22,526 nt of DNA from JACMJP01 sp046160675. Lineage in GTDB: Bacteria; Bacteroidota; Bacteroidia; Chitinophagales; BACL12. The position numbers and the translations under genes are program-made. The number at the start of each line of letters is the position of its first letter. The stretch's first letter is position 1. Under the pieces are notes generated by a model that worked only from the letters and a program-made list of their open reading frames with translations, was not told the origin of the DNA and did no database searches. The DNA lies in the NCBI GenBank assembly GCA_046160675.1, contig JBJXHH010000039.1:1-22526 (forward strand). Direction: 5' to 3'. Below, in pieces: positions 21,889-22,526 of this stretch.

Positions 21889-22526
21889 GTGCCTCGTTTG
21901 TTCATCTTCATTTTTCTTTTTCCTGTATGCCATTTGTTTGCACAAACTCCTCAACATGTTTTTAAACTGCCGGGGGATGATTTTGAAAAACTGAAATATA
22001 AAACCGAAAATGGGCAGCAAGTCGTAGACAAATATGAAAAAAGATTGACTGTTCAAGTAGGAAATGATTCTGTGATATATGTAGAATTTTTTTCTGAAGG
22101 AAAGCATTGGAATGTGTACCGCTATTTAATGGTAGAAAATAAACCTGATCTCAGCGGCTGGCAAAAAGAATACAATGCACAAGGCCAGCTCCACGCAGAA
22201 AAATTTTGCGAAACAGGCCGACGAAAATGCAAACGGTACCGTTCTTATACTTACTATCCCGGTGGACAATTGATGAGTGATGTAAGTTATTACGGAGATA
22301 AGGCCCAGGGGCTTCATTTTTATTTCTATGCTAACGGACAGCTAAGGCAATGCATGGAATTTGATAACAACCGGTTGATGAATGTACTTGCTTATTATGA
22401 TGCAGTGGGCAACCCGCTTGACACTGGAGACTTTTGCGATGGCGAAGGCCTGGTGAATATCTACAGCATGAACGGAAAACTTATTCAGCAGAAGGTTTTT
22501 CATAACGGAAAGGTATACAGAGTTAT
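21889..22526 (+). CDS. Partial secreted MORN/YwqK-like repeat protein
   Basis: The frame runs off the right edge after 212 codons. It opens at GTG 21889, just after an in-frame TAG at 21877; a TTG at 21898 is the alternative. There is no ATG near the beginning, which makes the gene easy to miss. It starts with a signal peptide, MPRLFIFIFLFPVCHLFAQ. After a domain of about 90 residues come MORN-variant (YwqK-type) repeats of about 22 residues, such as WQKEYNAQGQLHAEKFCETG, YTYYPGGQLMSDVSYYGD, HFYFYANGQLRQCMEFDN and IYSMNGKLIQQKVFHNGK. These beta-hairpin repeats usually form elongated surfaces and have no fixed function. It begins 16 bp after the PorP/SprF gene, so the two are probably one operon. 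Confidence 0.8.
   Translation, partial: MPRLFIFIFLFPVCHLFAQTPQHVFKLPGDDFEKLKYKTENGQQVVDKYEKRLTVQVGNDSVIYVEFFSEGKHWNVYRYLMVENKPDLSGWQKEYNAQGQLHAEKFCETGRRKCKRYRSYTYYPGGQLMSDVSYYGDKAQGLHFYFYANGQLRQCMEFDNNRLMNVLAYYDAVGNPLDTGDFCDGEGLVNIYSMNGKLIQQKVFHNGKVYRV

Overview
This looks like ordinary chromosomal sequence from a member of the Bacteroidota, probably near Chitinophagales/Sphingobacteriia. Three kinds of evidence support this. The protein families are typical: a gliding-motility-type (CHU_C) C-terminal sorting domain, a PorP/SprF-family type IX membrane protein, and many SPII lipoproteins ending in 'SC'. Many genes are preceded by the Bacteroidota -7 promoter element TAnnTTTG. Start codons generally lack Shine-Dalgarno sequences. 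The DNA is AT-rich. I see no insertion sequence, integrase, phage gene, CRISPR array or rRNA operon. The exact species cannot be told from the sequence.

Layout. Positions 1-2253 (minus strand): a small YgaP-like (DUF2892) membrane protein, the MeaB-type GTPase, and an outer-membrane beta-barrel protein. Positions 2254-2699 have no clear gene, apart from a possible decayed reading frame. A CAT-anticodon tRNA with its own promoter and terminator follows at 2700-2808. Then come a nitroreductase (minus) and a DUF3179 lipoprotein (plus) that share a 29-bp divergent promoter region, the DNA repair protein RadA (minus), a HerA-like/DUF853 ATPase with an OmpA-family lipoprotein downstream, and TatC. 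Next are a large surface protein with a CHU_C domain and a subtilase lipoprotein (both minus). The following block holds RpiB, a TPM-domain membrane protein, a Tat-exported FAD amine oxidase, a convergent MFS transporter, an uncharacterised lipoprotein and a Met-rich DUF1579 protein. The window ends with an Nfu-type Fe-S protein, RlmN (minus), a PorP/SprF protein and a truncated MORN/YwqK-like protein that runs off the right edge.

How the genes work together. The window is mostly housekeeping (RadA, RlmN, Nfu, RpiB, TatC, MeaB, tRNA) mixed with envelope proteins. Two export themes recur. The CHU_C protein is a likely type IX cargo and the PorP/SprF protein belongs to the family associated with that system. 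TatC and the amine oxidase, which has a clear SRRKFL signal, form a plausible transporter-substrate pair. Four start codons are better placed downstream of the longest reading frame, because the longer versions would be encoded by the preceding gene's terminator hairpin (MeaB, CHU_C protein) or by the gene's own promoter or sequence upstream of it (HerA-like ATPase, RlmN).

I found no convincing new biological system. The most interesting signals are in gene expression: overlapping divergent -7 elements, a -7 element in the loop of a terminator, -7 elements only 4-6 nt from start codons (likely leaderless mRNAs), and two intergenic stretches that may be gene remnants.
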